63,720 nt of DNA from an uncultured Roseburia sp. (GCA_900550935.1 URUD01000012.1:1-63720), one strand, 5' to 3'; positions 32,057 through 41,941 are shown, counted from the first letter of the stretch. Translations and numbers: made by a program. Notes: a model not told the origin generated them from the letters alone.

Positions 32057-33188
32057 ATTTTTTCCTCCTTACCAGAATAAAGCCGATGAAGCCAAAGCAT
32101 ATGGATGACAGCAACAGCAGTGCAATATTCGTGAAATAACGTTCATGCGACGGATAGATGACGAGGGCGTAAAAAGAATCCGAGATGAGTGCTGCCGGAT
32201 TGATCTTATTGATCAATGGACAGAAATTTTCAACGAGTATACGCATATTTCCGATCATCAGACCGCTTGCCATGCAGTCTAACATGACAACTGCCATGAG
32301 GATACCGAATTTCGTCATACGGCTTGCATTTCCAAAACAGCCGATCATAAAACCGAGGCTGACTCCGGTGATACATCCAACCAGACAGGCAAGCAGCACA
32401 TAGCTGATCTGATCGCCAAAGTTGACACCGAGAATGAAATCCATGTAACAGACACCGATCACAACCGAGAGAAACTGGAAGAGAACCGTTGCCGAGATCC
32501 CGCCAAGGATCGAGATCATCCGGTGGACAGGGGAAACATTGCGGCGCATACCAAGCTCGGAGAGGTTCGCCTGATTATCGATAGCGATATTGCTTCCAGC
32601 CATGGCGGCGTACAGACAGGTCATGGCAATTAAATTAAAAAAGTAAGTGAGAGCCTCATCCGTGCTGCCGCCTGTGAGTGAAGTATCACTTAAATAAGCC
32701 GTGTCAGAAGAAAGTGTGGCAATGGCATCGGCAAACCGTTCCGGGTGTGTGGTATAGATGGTCTGGATCGCCTGACACTCCATGTTAAACTGTTCGACAA
32801 AAGCGGAGAGGATACTCTGTTCCAGCTGTAGATTTACCATCTGATCGGATACACTGAGGCGAAGCTGTTCGCCTGCATATAAGATGCCGATGATGTCCTT
32901 TTGTTCCAACAGGGAGAGAGCTTCTTCCTCTGTTGCATAAGTGATCGCTAAAAACTGGTCATCTCCCGGCTTTCCGAGCGTATCGAACAGGTCGCGCAGC
33001 AGGTTGGAAGTGTTTTCTTCGGTGACAATGGCAACCGGGATCGCGGAAAAACTCTCATTACTGCTCAGCCCGCTAAAGGCGAAATGAAACATGGTGGCGA
33101 GCAGGATCGGGAATGCAAAACACCAGAATACCTGCGGGCGGTTTCGCAGCAGTGTTTTAAAACTGTAATAAAAACTATGGAAATACAT
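32031..33188 (-). CDS. ABC-2 type permease, first subunit
   Basis: 385 aa with the same topology as its partner: an N-terminal helix, an exported domain (VAIVTEENTSNLLRDLFDTLG onward) and several C-terminal helices. Starts 10 bp after the ATPase gene. The two permeases probably form a heterodimer for export of a peptide, drug or lipid. Confidence 0.8.
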   Translation of the reverse strand: MYFHSFYYSFKTLLRNRPQVFWCFAFPILLATMFHFAFSGLSSNESFSAIPVAIVTEENTSNLLRDLFDTLGKPGDDQFLAITYATEEEALSLLEQKDIIGILYAGEQLRLSVSDQMVNLQLEQSILSAFVEQFNMECQAIQTIYTTHPERFADAIATLSSDTAYLSDTSLTGGSTDEALTYFFNLIAMTCLYAAMAGSNIAIDNQANLSELGMRRNVSPVHRMISILGGISATVLFQFLSVVIGVCYMDFILGVNFGDQISYVLLACLVGCITGVSLGFMIGCFGNASRMTKFGILMAVVMLDCMASGLMIGNMRILVENFCPLINKINPAALISDSFYALVIYPSHERYFTNIALLLLSSICFGFIGFILVRRKKYASLSDIL

Positions 33189-33198
33189 GGTACGCCTC

Positions 33199-34140
33199 CT
33201 AATCTCTCAACTGTTTTCCGGTAATCTCTAAAAACACATCGTTTAAAGTCGGAAGTTCGGAATAGACTCTGCCAAAGGAGAGTTCTTCCTGCTGCAGGTA
33301 ATCTAAGACATGCAGCAGGTTATGCTTTCCGCCATTGCAGAGGATCTGCAGGCAATGGTTCTGGAACGAAGCGTCATAAACATGTTTGAGCTGGCGGATC
33401 CTGGCTAACTGCTCCGGGGTCAGGTCTAAGATGTCGATAGAAATGATCTCACTTTTTTTGATCATGCGTTTCAGTTCATCCTTGGTTCCGATGGCAAGGT
33501 TTTTACCTTTATCCATGATGGCGATCCGGGTACAGATCTGCTCGACTTCCTCCATATAGTGGGAGGTGTAGATGATGGTCGCACCCTGGGCATTTAAATT
33601 CTGGATGCCCTCTAAGATGCGGTTCCGGCTCTGCGGGTCGACAGCCACGGTTGGTTCATCCATAATGATGAGTTTTGGTTTGTGTGCGATGCCGCAGGCA
33701 ATATTCAAGCGGCGCAGCAGACCTCCGGAGAGTTTTTTCGGATAAAATTTACGGAAGTCGGTTAGTCCGACAAATTCAATGGCCTCCTCGACATACTGCC
33801 TGCGGAGCTTTTTATCCGGGATATAAAGACCGCAGAAATAATCAATGTTTTCATAGACGGTCAGTTCATCAAAAACGGCGACATTCTGAAGAACAACGCC
33901 GATCTGACGTTTCAGTTCATAACTGTCCGGTCTCATTTCCTGACCAAATACTTCGATGGTCCCCTTATCAAAAGAGAGCAGGGATAAGATACAGTTGATG
34001 GTCGTTGTCTTTCCGGAACCGTTCGGACCCAGCAGGCCAAAGATCTCTCCCTCCTTGATCTCCAGATTAAAATGATCCAAAGCAACCAGCTCATGGTAGC
34101 GTTTTACCAGATTTTCTACTTTTACAACAGGTGTTGGCAT
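33199..34140 (-). CDS. ABC transporter ATP-binding protein
   Basis: 313 aa of the drug/peptide-exporter class: Walker A GLLGPNGSGKTTTIN, signature LSGGLLRRLNIACG (Gly-Leu in place of the usual Gly-Gln), Walker B KLIIMDEPTVAVDP, and a C-terminal extension of about 80 residues. Start ATG 34140 has AAAGGAGC upstream. An open frame continues to 34332 but has no such site. First gene of a minus-strand operon divergent from the two-component system. Confidence 0.9.
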   Translation of the reverse strand: MPTPVVKVENLVKRYHELVALDHFNLEIKEGEIFGLLGPNGSGKTTTINCILSLLSFDKGTIEVFGQEMRPDSYELKRQIGVVLQNVAVFDELTVYENIDYFCGLYIPDKKLRRQYVEEAIEFVGLTDFRKFYPKKLSGGLLRRLNIACGIAHKPKLIIMDEPTVAVDPQSRNRILEGIQNLNAQGATIIYTSHYMEEVEQICTRIAIMDKGKNLAIGTKDELKRMIKKSEIISIDILDLTPEQLARIRQLKHVYDASFQNHCLQILCNGGKHNLLHVLDYLQQEELSFGRVYSELPTLNDVFLEITGKQLRD

Positions 34141-34332
34141 AATTGAGCTCCTTTCTGATGTTTCTGATCGCAGTATAATGCAAAAATGGCAGGCAGATAA
34201 GTGAATACTGTCAGTATGCGAGGTGACAAATGTCACAAAAAAAGAAAATAAGATGGCACAGAGGGCACAAACATGGTATCTTAGAGAATAGATAACAAAG
34301 GAAATGCAAAAGAAAGACGTTTGGGGAGACAA
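34141..34332. promoter_or_regulatory. Divergent regulatory region with GTGACA-AA-TGTCAC palindrome
   Basis: Between the ABC operon and the histidine kinase gene lies a perfect 14-bp palindrome at 34223-34236, a candidate response-regulator site. A minus-strand -10 TATACT is seen at 34172-34177, without a clear -35, as often for activated promoters. A plus-strand promoter for the kinase gene is not obvious. Confidence 0.5.
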
Positions 34333-35433
34333 ATGGCAGAGTTGATCGATAAAGGGTTACTTCTTATGATGAGTGCCCTGCTTGTGACAGGGGAGGGCGG
34401 AGAGATGACTCCGGTCGTGGCACTGTTGCTTGGTGTAGTGGAGGGAGCTCTTGGATTTTGTTTAAGAGGCAGGAAAAGAAAATGGATCTTAAGCATACTA
34501 TTTTTTATCCTGTGCTTTTGGGTGCCGGAACTGTATCTGTGCCTGCCGGTCGCGTTTTATGACTGCGTGAAAAGCCGGAACAGGGTGGGCTTTTTGGGAC
34601 TTCTGCCGCTTTTCATCTTAGGGATACAAAACGGAGGAGGAGAGCAGTTTGCGCTTCTTCTGATCTTTAGTGCAGCAGCCGTCGTGCTTGCCGTCCGTAC
34701 CGGAAAACAGGAACGCCTGGAAGATGAGATGATCCGCATGAGGGACACCAGCACAGAACTCAATCTGGCACTGGAAGAGAAAAACAGAAATCTGATCGAG
34801 CGGCAGGATAATGAGATCTATCTTGCTACCTTAAAAGAGCGGAACCGGATCGCAAGAGAGATCCACGACAATGTCGGACATATGCTCTCAAGGTCGATCT
34901 TACAGGTCGGTGCCCTGCAGATGGTCTATAAAAAAGAGGAAACACTGCGGGAGCAGCTTGGCGGTGTCAATGATACCTTAAATCAGGCGATGACGAGCAT
35001 CCGCGAGAGCGTGCATGATCTGCATGATGACTCGATTGATCTGGAACAGGTGATGTCAGAGATCATCAAACCGATGCGGGAGTCTTACCGGATCATACTG
35101 GATTATGATATGGGAAAAGAAGTTCCGCGCAATATCAAATACTGTTTTCTGACAGCGACCAGGGAGGCAATGTCCAACATTGTCAAACATTCCAATGCAA
35201 AGGAGATTTGCATTACATTGCGGGAGCATCCGGTGCTGTTTCAGTTAAAGATCGTAGATGACGGAGCAAAAGAGGGGATGTTCCTTCCGGCAGGAGAGGT
35301 GCTTACCTCATCCCGTGGAATGGGATTATCCAATATGAGAAGCCGTGTGGAATCTTTAAACGGCACATTCCGGATCAGCACAGAGAAGGGATTTCGGATC
35401 TTCATATCAATTCCAAAGGAGAAAAAGGCGTGA
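34333..35433 (+). CDS. NarX/LiaS-type sensor histidine kinase
   Basis: 366 aa. Several hydrophobic N-terminal helices (residues about 8-130) form a short sensing module without a large extracellular domain. The HisKA_3 motif RNRIAREIHDNVGHML holds the phospho-His, and HATPase motifs follow (TREAMSNIVKHSNA, and SSRGMGLSNMRSRVE). Such intramembrane-sensing kinases typically respond to envelope stress and control neighbouring ABC exporters. The ATG 34333 follows GGGGAG. It overlaps the response regulator by 4 bp. Confidence 0.87.
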   Translation: MAELIDKGLLLMMSALLVTGEGGEMTPVVALLLGVVEGALGFCLRGRKRKWILSILFFILCFWVPELYLCLPVAFYDCVKSRNRVGFLGLLPLFILGIQNGGGEQFALLLIFSAAAVVLAVRTGKQERLEDEMIRMRDTSTELNLALEEKNRNLIERQDNEIYLATLKERNRIAREIHDNVGHMLSRSILQVGALQMVYKKEETLREQLGGVNDTLNQAMTSIRESVHDLHDDSIDLEQVMSEIIKPMRESYRIILDYDMGKEVPRNIKYCFLTATREAMSNIVKHSNAKEICITLREHPVLFQLKIVDDGAKEGMFLPAGEVLTSSRGMGLSNMRSRVESLNGTFRISTEKGFRIFISIPKEKKA

Positions 35434-36050
35434 GGGTATTAGTAGTAGATGATGATAAACTGGTGGCAATGTCGTTAAAGACGATCTTAGAGGCAGAAGG
35501 AAAAATAGCGGTTCCACAGATGGGCTATGATGGTAGTGAAGCCATAACGCTCTATGAAAAGGAAAAACCGGATGTACTTCTTATGGATATCAGGATGCAG
35601 GGCGTGAGTGGCTTAGAGGCGGCGGAAGAGATCTTAAAAAGGTATGAAGATGCGAAAATATTGTTGCTTACAACTTTTTCAGACGATGAATATATTGTAA
35701 AAGCATTGGAACTTGGTGTAAAAGGCTACATCTTAAAACAGGATTTTGAAGGGATCGTTCCGGCAATTGAGGCGGTACTCGGAGGACAGAGTGTTTTTGG
35801 CGGCGAGATCGTGGGCAAGATCCCGGTACTGATGCAGGCAAAAGAAGAATTTGATTATACGAAGTATGACATTACGGAAAAAGAGCAGGATATCATTGGA
35901 CTGGTAGCCGAGGGACTCAGCAACCGTGAGATCGCGGAGCAGTTGTTTTTAAGTGAGGGAACCGTCAGAAATTATATCAGTGTGATCTTAGAGAAACTCG
36001 GTCTGCGTGACCGCACGCAGCTTGCCGTATTTTATTATAAGAACAGCTAG
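35430..36050 (+). CDS. NarL/LuxR-type response regulator
   Basis: 206 aa. Receiver with VVDDD at the N-terminus, phosphoacceptor Asp in VLLMDIRMQGVSG, and Lys in GYILKQD. The C-terminal LuxR HTH is EKEQDIIGLVAEGLSNREIA then LSEGTVRNYISVIL. GTG start overlapping the kinase stop. Likely regulates the divergent ABC operon. The next gene, cbiD, starts 16 bp after its stop and may be in the same transcript. Confidence 0.9.
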   Translation: MRVLVVDDDKLVAMSLKTILEAEGKIAVPQMGYDGSEAITLYEKEKPDVLLMDIRMQGVSGLEAAEEILKRYEDAKILLLTTFSDDEYIVKALELGVKGYILKQDFEGIVPAIEAVLGGQSVFGGEIVGKIPVLMQAKEEFDYTKYDITEKEQDIIGLVAEGLSNREIAEQLFLSEGTVRNYISVILEKLGLRDRTQLAVFYYKNS

Positions 36051-36066
36051 ACAGAATGGAGAAATG

Positions 36067-37179
36067 ATGCGTTACGGGTTTACAACCGGAAGCTGCAGTG
36101 CGGCAGCGGCAAAAGCGGCTGCCTATATGCTGCTGACCGGACGGGAAAAAAGAAAGATTGCGATCGATACGCCAAAGGGGATACGATATGAGACCGGGGT
36201 GGTGGAGATCAAAAGAGAAGAGAAAAAGGTGTCCTGCGCTGTCATTAAGGATGGGGGAGATGACCCGGATATTACGACAGGTGCACATGTGACAGCGACG
36301 GTGAGCTTTTTAGAGACAGAGGAAAAACAGACCATCCGGATCGAGGGTGGAAAAGGAGTCGGCGTTGTGACAAAGCCCGGGCTTGACCAGCCGGTCGGGA
36401 ATGCCGCTATTAACCGCGTTCCGCGTGCGATGATACAAAAAGAGGTGTCAGAGGTCTGTCGACTCTTAGATTATAAGGGAAGTCTTCTGGTAGAGATCTC
36501 CGTGCCGGAGGGGGAGACACTGGCTTCCCAGACATTTAATCCAAGACTTGGCATAGAGGGTGGGATTTCTATTTTGGGAACCAGCGGGATCGTGGAGCCA
36601 ATGAGCAGTCAGGCACTGATCGACACCATCCGGGTGGAACTCTCGCAGAAAAAGGCAGAGGGAAAACAGATCCTTGCGGTATCTCCCGGTAATTATGGGT
36701 TAGAATATATGAAGCGTACTTATGGGTATGATCTGGACAAGAGTGTAAAGTGCAGCAACTTCATTGGGCAGACGATCGATATGGCAGTAGAGATGGGATT
36801 TTCAGCAATGCTCCTGACCGGACATATCGGGAAGTTGATTAAAGTCTCCGGCGGGATCATGAATACCCATTCCAAAGAGGGAGACTGCCGGATGGAATTA
36901 CTGGTGGCAGCAGCTCTTCGGGCAGGTGCAGGGGAAGAGGTACTGCGGCAGGTTTTAGATGCGGCGACCACCGAGGAGGCGGTGCGTATCTTAAAAGAGC
37001 AGGGACTCTGTGCAAAGACCATGGAACTTATCATGGAGCGCATCATGTTTTACCTGAAAAAGCGTGCGGCAGGCAAAATGGAGATCGCCTGTATGATGTA
37101 TTCCAATGATTTTGGCAGTCTTGGAGAGAGTGCGAATGCTCGTGCGATGTTAGAACAGATTTTAAAAGAAAAGGATTGA
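36067..37179 (+). CDS. cbiD: Cobalt-precorrin-5B C1-methyltransferase
   Basis: CbiD of the anaerobic pathway, 370 aa. The N-terminal signature is RYGFTTGSCSAAAAKAAA, and other conserved regions are GVGVVTKPGLDQPVGNAAINRVPR and FNPRLGIEGGISILGTSGIVEPMS. ATG 36067 is chosen over ATG 36064 because GGAG is 5 bases upstream. It opens the second half of the cobalamin cluster directly behind the two-component system. Confidence 0.93.
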   Translation: MRYGFTTGSCSAAAAKAAAYMLLTGREKRKIAIDTPKGIRYETGVVEIKREEKKVSCAVIKDGGDDPDITTGAHVTATVSFLETEEKQTIRIEGGKGVGVVTKPGLDQPVGNAAINRVPRAMIQKEVSEVCRLLDYKGSLLVEISVPEGETLASQTFNPRLGIEGGISILGTSGIVEPMSSQALIDTIRVELSQKKAEGKQILAVSPGNYGLEYMKRTYGYDLDKSVKCSNFIGQTIDMAVEMGFSAMLLTGHIGKLIKVSGGIMNTHSKEGDCRMELLVAAALRAGAGEEVLRQVLDAATTEEAVRILKEQGLCAKTMELIMERIMFYLKKRAAGKMEIACMMYSNDFGSLGESANARAMLEQILKEKD

Positions 37180-37185
37180 GAAATT

Positions 37186-37992
37186 ATGGTATTTTTTGTT
37201 GGAGCAGGATGCGGCGCACCGGATCTGATCACAGTGCGCGGACTGCGTTTGTTAAAGCAGGCGGATGTGATCATTTATGCAGGTTCGCTGGTAAATCCGG
37301 AGCTGCTAGCGGATGCAAAAGAGGGATGTGAGATCCATAACAGTGCCAAAATGACATTGGAAGAAGTGCTGGCAGTCATAAAGGATGCGGAGAAAAGAGG
37401 ACTTACTACAGTGCGGCTGCACACCGGAGATCCGAGTGTGTATGGAGCCATCCGGGAACAGATGGATGCGCTGGATGCAGATGGGATTTCCTATGAGAGC
37501 TGTCCGGGGGTAAGTGCCTGCTTTGGAGCGGCATCCTCCTTAAATCTCGAATACACGCTGCCCGGCATTTCACAGAGTTTGATCATTACGAGAATGGCAG
37601 GGAAAACGGATGTTCCGGAAAAAGAGAGCATAGAAAGTTTTGCCGCACATCAGGCATCCATGGCGATCTATCTGAGTACAGGCATGTTGGAGGAGCTTGC
37701 AAAACGTCTGGTCGCAGGCGGTTACAGCGAAGAGACACCTGCAGCACTGGTCTATAAGGCAACCTGGCAGGAGGAAGAGGCTTATCTCTGCACGGTTGCA
37801 ACGTTAGCACAGACCGCCAAAGAGCGCCACATCACAAAGACGGCACTGGTGCTTGTGGGAGATGTGATCGGAGGAAGAACTTACGAGCGGTCAAAGTTAT
37901 ATGACCCGGAATTTACTACCGAATATCGCAAAGCTTCCGCTACCCCCAAAACGATAGCAGAAGATTTTGGCAGGCAAAGAGCGACAGATTGA
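37186..37992 (+). CDS. cbiF: Cobalt-precorrin-4 C11-methyltransferase
   Basis: CbiF/CobM, an SAM-dependent tetrapyrrole methylase of 268 aa: FFVGAGCGAPDLITVRG at the N-terminus, LHTGDPSVYGAIREQM, SYESCPGVSACFGAASSL and TRMAGKTDVPE. Starts 6 bp after cbiD and overlaps cbiG's leader. Confidence 0.92.
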   Translation: MVFFVGAGCGAPDLITVRGLRLLKQADVIIYAGSLVNPELLADAKEGCEIHNSAKMTLEEVLAVIKDAEKRGLTTVRLHTGDPSVYGAIREQMDALDADGISYESCPGVSACFGAASSLNLEYTLPGISQSLIITRMAGKTDVPEKESIESFAAHQASMAIYLSTGMLEELAKRLVAGGYSEETPAALVYKATWQEEEAYLCTVATLAQTAKERHITKTALVLVGDVIGGRTYERSKLYDPEFTTEYRKASATPKTIAEDFGRQRATD

Positions 37993-38003
37993 GAGGAGCA
38001 GAC

Positions 38004-39092
38004 ATGCGGATTGCAGTCATCAGTTTTACAAAACAGGGAGCCAGGATTTCGGGCAGGATTAAAACGGCATTGGAAGAACAGGAACATACAGAGGTTTTCT
38101 GCTGTACGAAATACAATGCTTTTCGAAAAGAAGCGGAACAGATGAATTCCTTAAAAGGGCAGATGATCTTTGTAGAAGAACCACTGGCGGACTGGACAAG
38201 AGCGCAGTTTGGAACAAGCGATGCCCTTATTTTTGTCGGCGCATGCGGGATCGCTGTCCGCGCCATTGCACCGGCAGTACGGGACAAACTTACAGATATT
38301 CCGGTGCTGGTGTTGGATGAACTGGGGCAATATGTCATCCCGATCCTCTCCGGGCACTATGGCGGGGGCAATGAACTGGCGGTGCTGCTTGCAGAAAGGC
38401 TTGGGGCACAGGCAGTCCTTACCACGGCAACGGATGTGAATGGTTTGTTTGCAGTGGATGTGTTTGCAAAGAAAAATCAGCTTCTGATCGGAGAGAAATC
38501 TGGGATTGCAAAGGTGTCTGCAAAACTCTTACAGGAGAGGCAGATCACAATGAAATCTGCCGTTACGATAGAGGGTGAACCGCCGGGAGAGGTAAAACTT
38601 TTAAACGAGGGCAGAGCAGATGTGGTCATATCCCCGATGAAACCGGAACAGGAACTGCTCCACCTCTACCCGAAGTGTCTTGTACTTGGCATGGGATGCA
38701 GAAAAGGAAAAAGTGAAAAAGAGATCAGACAATTTGTGACAGAGGAACTGGAAAAGCGGAAACTGTCAATCCATGCGGTCGCAGTGCTTGCCTCGATCGA
38801 TGTAAAAGCAGAGGAAGCAGGACTGGCCGGATTTGCAAAGGACTGTCAGATCCCATTTGTTACCTACAGCAAAGAGCAGCTTTTAGAAGTGGAGGGAACC
38901 TTTGCTTCCTCTGCTTTTGTGGAAAAAACAGTGGGCGTGGACAATGTCTGTGAACGTGCTGTGGGAATGGTATTGCGTGAAAAGGGCCATAAAAATATAA
39001 GAATGGATGAGAAAACATTACTTGCCGGAAAGACCGCAAGAGACGGCATGACACTGGCGATCGGCTGTCTGGACTGGAAGGTCAGTTTTTAA
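38004..39092 (+). CDS. cbiG: Cobalt-precorrin-5A hydrolase
   Basis: CbiG opens the delta-lactone and releases acetaldehyde, 362 aa. Conserved features include FVGACGIAVRAIAPAVRDKL and VLDELGQYVIPILSGHYGGGNELA in the N-terminal half, and VLGMGCRKGKS with FASSAFVEKTVGVDNVCERAV in the C-terminal half. ATG 38004 is supported by AGAGGAG. The in-frame TTG at 37989 overlaps cbiF. Confidence 0.92.
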   Translation: MRIAVISFTKQGARISGRIKTALEEQEHTEVFCCTKYNAFRKEAEQMNSLKGQMIFVEEPLADWTRAQFGTSDALIFVGACGIAVRAIAPAVRDKLTDIPVLVLDELGQYVIPILSGHYGGGNELAVLLAERLGAQAVLTTATDVNGLFAVDVFAKKNQLLIGEKSGIAKVSAKLLQERQITMKSAVTIEGEPPGEVKLLNEGRADVVISPMKPEQELLHLYPKCLVLGMGCRKGKSEKEIRQFVTEELEKRKLSIHAVAVLASIDVKAEEAGLAGFAKDCQIPFVTYSKEQLLEVEGTFASSAFVEKTVGVDNVCERAVGMVLREKGHKNIRMDEKTLLAGKTARDGMTLAIGCLDWKVSF

Positions 39093-39111
39093 AAAGACAA
39101 TGGAGGGAAAA

Positions 39112-39864
39112 ATGAGTAGGATATATATCGTAGGAATGGGACCGGGAGCGGAAAAGATGATGACCCCGGAGGCATATCAGGTGTTACAGGAATGTGATAC
39201 GATCGTTGGCTATCAGGTTTATTTAAATCTGCTTGGGGAGGAATTTCAGAAAAAAGAGCTGCTCTCGACTCCGATGCGGCAGGAAGAAAAGCGATGCCTG
39301 ATGTGCTTTGAACTGGCAGAAAAAGGAAAGCAGGTGGCATTGATCTGCAGTGGAGATGCGGGTGTTTATGGCATGGCATCTTTGATGTATGAGATCGGGC
39401 AGTCCCATCCGGACTGTGAACTTGTGGTAATTCCGGGGATCACGGCGGCAAACAGCGGTGCGGCGGTGCTTGGCGCACCGATCAATCATGATTTCTGTGT
39501 CATCAGTTTAAGTGACCTGTTAACTCCATGGGAAAAGATCGGGGCACGTCTGCGTGCGGCGGCAATGGGAGATTTTGCAATCGTACTTTATAACCCGTCC
39601 AGCAAAAAGAGAGCAGATTATTTAAAGAGAGCCTGTGATATCTTATTAGAGGAGATTGAGGAGAGCCGTGCCTGTGGCTATGTGGAAAATATCGGAAGAG
39701 AGAACACGAAGGCGACGACCTGCACACTGGCAGAGTTAAGAGAACGGCAGGTCAATATGTTTACGACCGTCTTTATCGGAAATTCCACCAGTTTTATTTC
39801 CGGTGGAAAGCTCATCACAAAAAGGGGCTATCGGCTCGATCCACGAAACAGTAAAAAGGATTGA
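39112..39864 (+). CDS. cbiH: Precorrin-3B C17-methyltransferase
   Basis: CbiH/CobJ, 250 aa: IYIVGMGPGAEKMMTPEAYQ, CSGDAGVYGMASLMYE, VIPGITAANSGAAVLGAP and VLYNPSSKKRADYLKRA. It performs ring contraction in the anaerobic route. Start at ATG 39112 after GGAGGG. ATG 39100 is less well placed. Confidence 0.92.
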   Translation: MSRIYIVGMGPGAEKMMTPEAYQVLQECDTIVGYQVYLNLLGEEFQKKELLSTPMRQEEKRCLMCFELAEKGKQVALICSGDAGVYGMASLMYEIGQSHPDCELVVIPGITAANSGAAVLGAPINHDFCVISLSDLLTPWEKIGARLRAAAMGDFAIVLYNPSSKKRADYLKRACDILLEEIEESRACGYVENIGRENTKATTCTLAELRERQVNMFTTVFIGNSTSFISGGKLITKRGYRLDPRNSKKD

Positions 39865-39868
39865 AATT

Positions 39869-41941
39869 ATGGAGCAGATCATACTTTTTTCAGGAACAAC
39901 AGAGGGCAGAACACTGGCAGAACATTTAGACTTTGCAGGAATAAAGACCTATGTCTGTGTCGCAACGGAATACGGCAGGGAAGTGATGCACGAGGGGGAA
40001 AACATTACCCTCTGTGCAAAACGTCTGGAAGAAAACGAGATGGAGACACTGATGCGGGAAAAACAGCCGCTTGCAGTCGTGGATGCCACACATCCGTTTG
40101 CAACGGTCGTTTCCGAAAACATCAAAAAAAGCGCAGAGGCAGTGGGCATCCCATATCTGCGGTTGAGCAGGGAAACGGAAGAGGCGGCAGACGGATATGG
40201 TGCATCAGTAACCTATGTAAAAGACAGCCAGACGTGTGCAGAACAGTTAGCCGGGATAGAAGGAAATATCCTTCTTACCACAGGAAGCAAGGAATTAGCT
40301 GTCTATTGTAGTAAAAAAGAGTTAAAAGACCGATTGTTTGTGCGTGTGCTGCCGGGCGAGGAAAGCCTTGCCATCTGCAAAGCACAGGGGATTACCGGAA
40401 AACAGATCATTGCGATGCAGGGACCATTTTCGGAGGAGCTGAACCGGGCAATCTTAAACCAGTTTAAGATCCGCTGCCTGGTGACAAAAGAAAGTGGAAA
40501 GACGGGGGGCTATCTTGAAAAATTAAAGGCGGCAGCAGATCTTTCCATTCCGGTTATCGTGCTCAAAAATCCGGAGAAAGAGACAAAACAGAGCGGAAAT
40601 ACGTTTTCCTTTGTCTGTCAGAAAATCGGCAGCCTGACAGGCATGAAACTCTGTGAGAGCCGGATGGAACTGACTCTTGTGGGGATCGGCATGGGAAATG
40701 GCGGACTCCTTACGGCAGAGGTAAAAGAGGCAATCGGGCAGGCGGACTGCCTGATGGGGGCGAAAAGACTGTTAGAATCATTGCCGGAGGGCAGTAATCT
40801 GCATGCAGAGAAAAAGAATTTTTATCTGCCGGGAGATATTTATCCGTATCTGCGTGAGTTCGCAAAGAAAAATGCGCCAAAGACGAGCAGAGCCGTCATC
40901 CTGTTTTCCGGCGACACCGGATTTTACAGTGGAGCAAAGATGATGTGGGAACTTTTTCCAGAGTGGAAAGAAATTATGTATCAGGAGGGCATACTTGCAT
41001 CCTTACAGTGCTGCCCCGGCATTTCTTCCATTTCCTATCTCTCGGCAAGATGCGGGATCAGCTGGCAGGATGCTAAGATCATCAGTCTGCATGGAAAACG
41101 CGAACACATTGCATGGCTGCCGGAGCTGCTGGCAAGGGAAAAGAAGGTATTCTGTTTGACTTCCGGGCGGGAAGATCTACGTGAGATCGCAAAGGTGCTG
41201 TTGTCTGCCGAAATGGAGCAGGTAAAGATAACGGCAGGCTATCAGTTGTCCTATCCCGGGGAACAGATCGTGACGGTGACACCGGAGCAGTGTGACCGGT
41301 TAAAAGGCGAGGGACTCTATACCTGCATCCTGCAAAATGATGCGGCAGAACCGCCATGTCTGACCCCGGGGCTATCCGATGCTTCATTTATCCGCGGAAA
41401 AGTGCCGATGACCAAAGAGGAAGTGCGCGGGATCTCACTTTGCAAGTTGGGGCTTCATGCAGGAGATGTGCTTTATGACATCGGGAGCGGTACCGGCTCG
41501 ATCGCTGTCGAGGCAGCAAGACTGGATGAGACGATACAGGTATATGCCATTGAGCGGAAAGAGGAGGCACTTGAGCTGATCCGGGAAAACTGCAAAAAGT
41601 TTCATTTATCTACTGTTTCGATCATTCCGGGCGAGGCACCGGAGGCATGCAGAGATCTTCCGGTACCGACCCATGCGTTTATCGGTGGAAGTGGTGGAAA
41701 CTTAAGAGAGATCTTAAGTTTGCTCTATCAGAAAAATAAAAAGATGCGTGTGGTAGCAAATGCCATCACGTTAGAAACCACAGGGGAGCTTACCGCTCTT
41801 TTGGATGAATTTCAGGTGACAGATGAGGAAATCGTGCAGGTATCGGTCAGCCGGGCAAAAAAGGCAGGACGGTATCATCTGATGCAGGCAGAAAATCCGG
41901 TTTATATCTGTTCATTTACATTTGGAGGAATGGAAGAATGA
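39869..41941 (+). CDS. CbiJ-CbiE-CbiT fusion (precorrin-6A reductase and C5/C15 methyltransferases)
   Basis: 690 aa in three parts. Residues 1-260 are CbiJ/CobK reductase (ILFSGTTEGRTLAEHL, VVDATHPFATVVSENI, IIAMQGPFSEELNRAIL). Residues about 270-480 are CbiE (LTLVGIGMGNGGLLTAEV, ILFSGDTGFYSGAKMM, CCPGISSISYLSAR). Residues about 495-690 are CbiT (DVLYDIGSGTGSIAVEAARL, AFIGGSGGNLREIL). CbiE-CbiT fusions (CobL-type) are common; adding CbiJ in front is less so. ATG 39869 follows AAAAAGGA. The stop overlaps cbiA (ATGA). Confidence 0.92.
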   Translation: MEQIILFSGTTEGRTLAEHLDFAGIKTYVCVATEYGREVMHEGENITLCAKRLEENEMETLMREKQPLAVVDATHPFATVVSENIKKSAEAVGIPYLRLSRETEEAADGYGASVTYVKDSQTCAEQLAGIEGNILLTTGSKELAVYCSKKELKDRLFVRVLPGEESLAICKAQGITGKQIIAMQGPFSEELNRAILNQFKIRCLVTKESGKTGGYLEKLKAAADLSIPVIVLKNPEKETKQSGNTFSFVCQKIGSLTGMKLCESRMELTLVGIGMGNGGLLTAEVKEAIGQADCLMGAKRLLESLPEGSNLHAEKKNFYLPGDIYPYLREFAKKNAPKTSRAVILFSGDTGFYSGAKMMWELFPEWKEIMYQEGILASLQCCPGISSISYLSARCGISWQDAKIISLHGKREHIAWLPELLAREKKVFCLTSGREDLREIAKVLLSAEMEQVKITAGYQLSYPGEQIVTVTPEQCDRLKGEGLYTCILQNDAAEPPCLTPGLSDASFIRGKVPMTKEEVRGISLCKLGLHAGDVLYDIGSGTGSIAVEAARLDETIQVYAIERKEEALELIRENCKKFHLSTVSIIPGEAPEACRDLPVPTHAFIGGSGGNLREILSLLYQKNKKMRVVANAITLETTGELTALLDEFQVTDEEIVQVSVSRAKKAGRYHLMQAENPVYICSFTFGGMEE

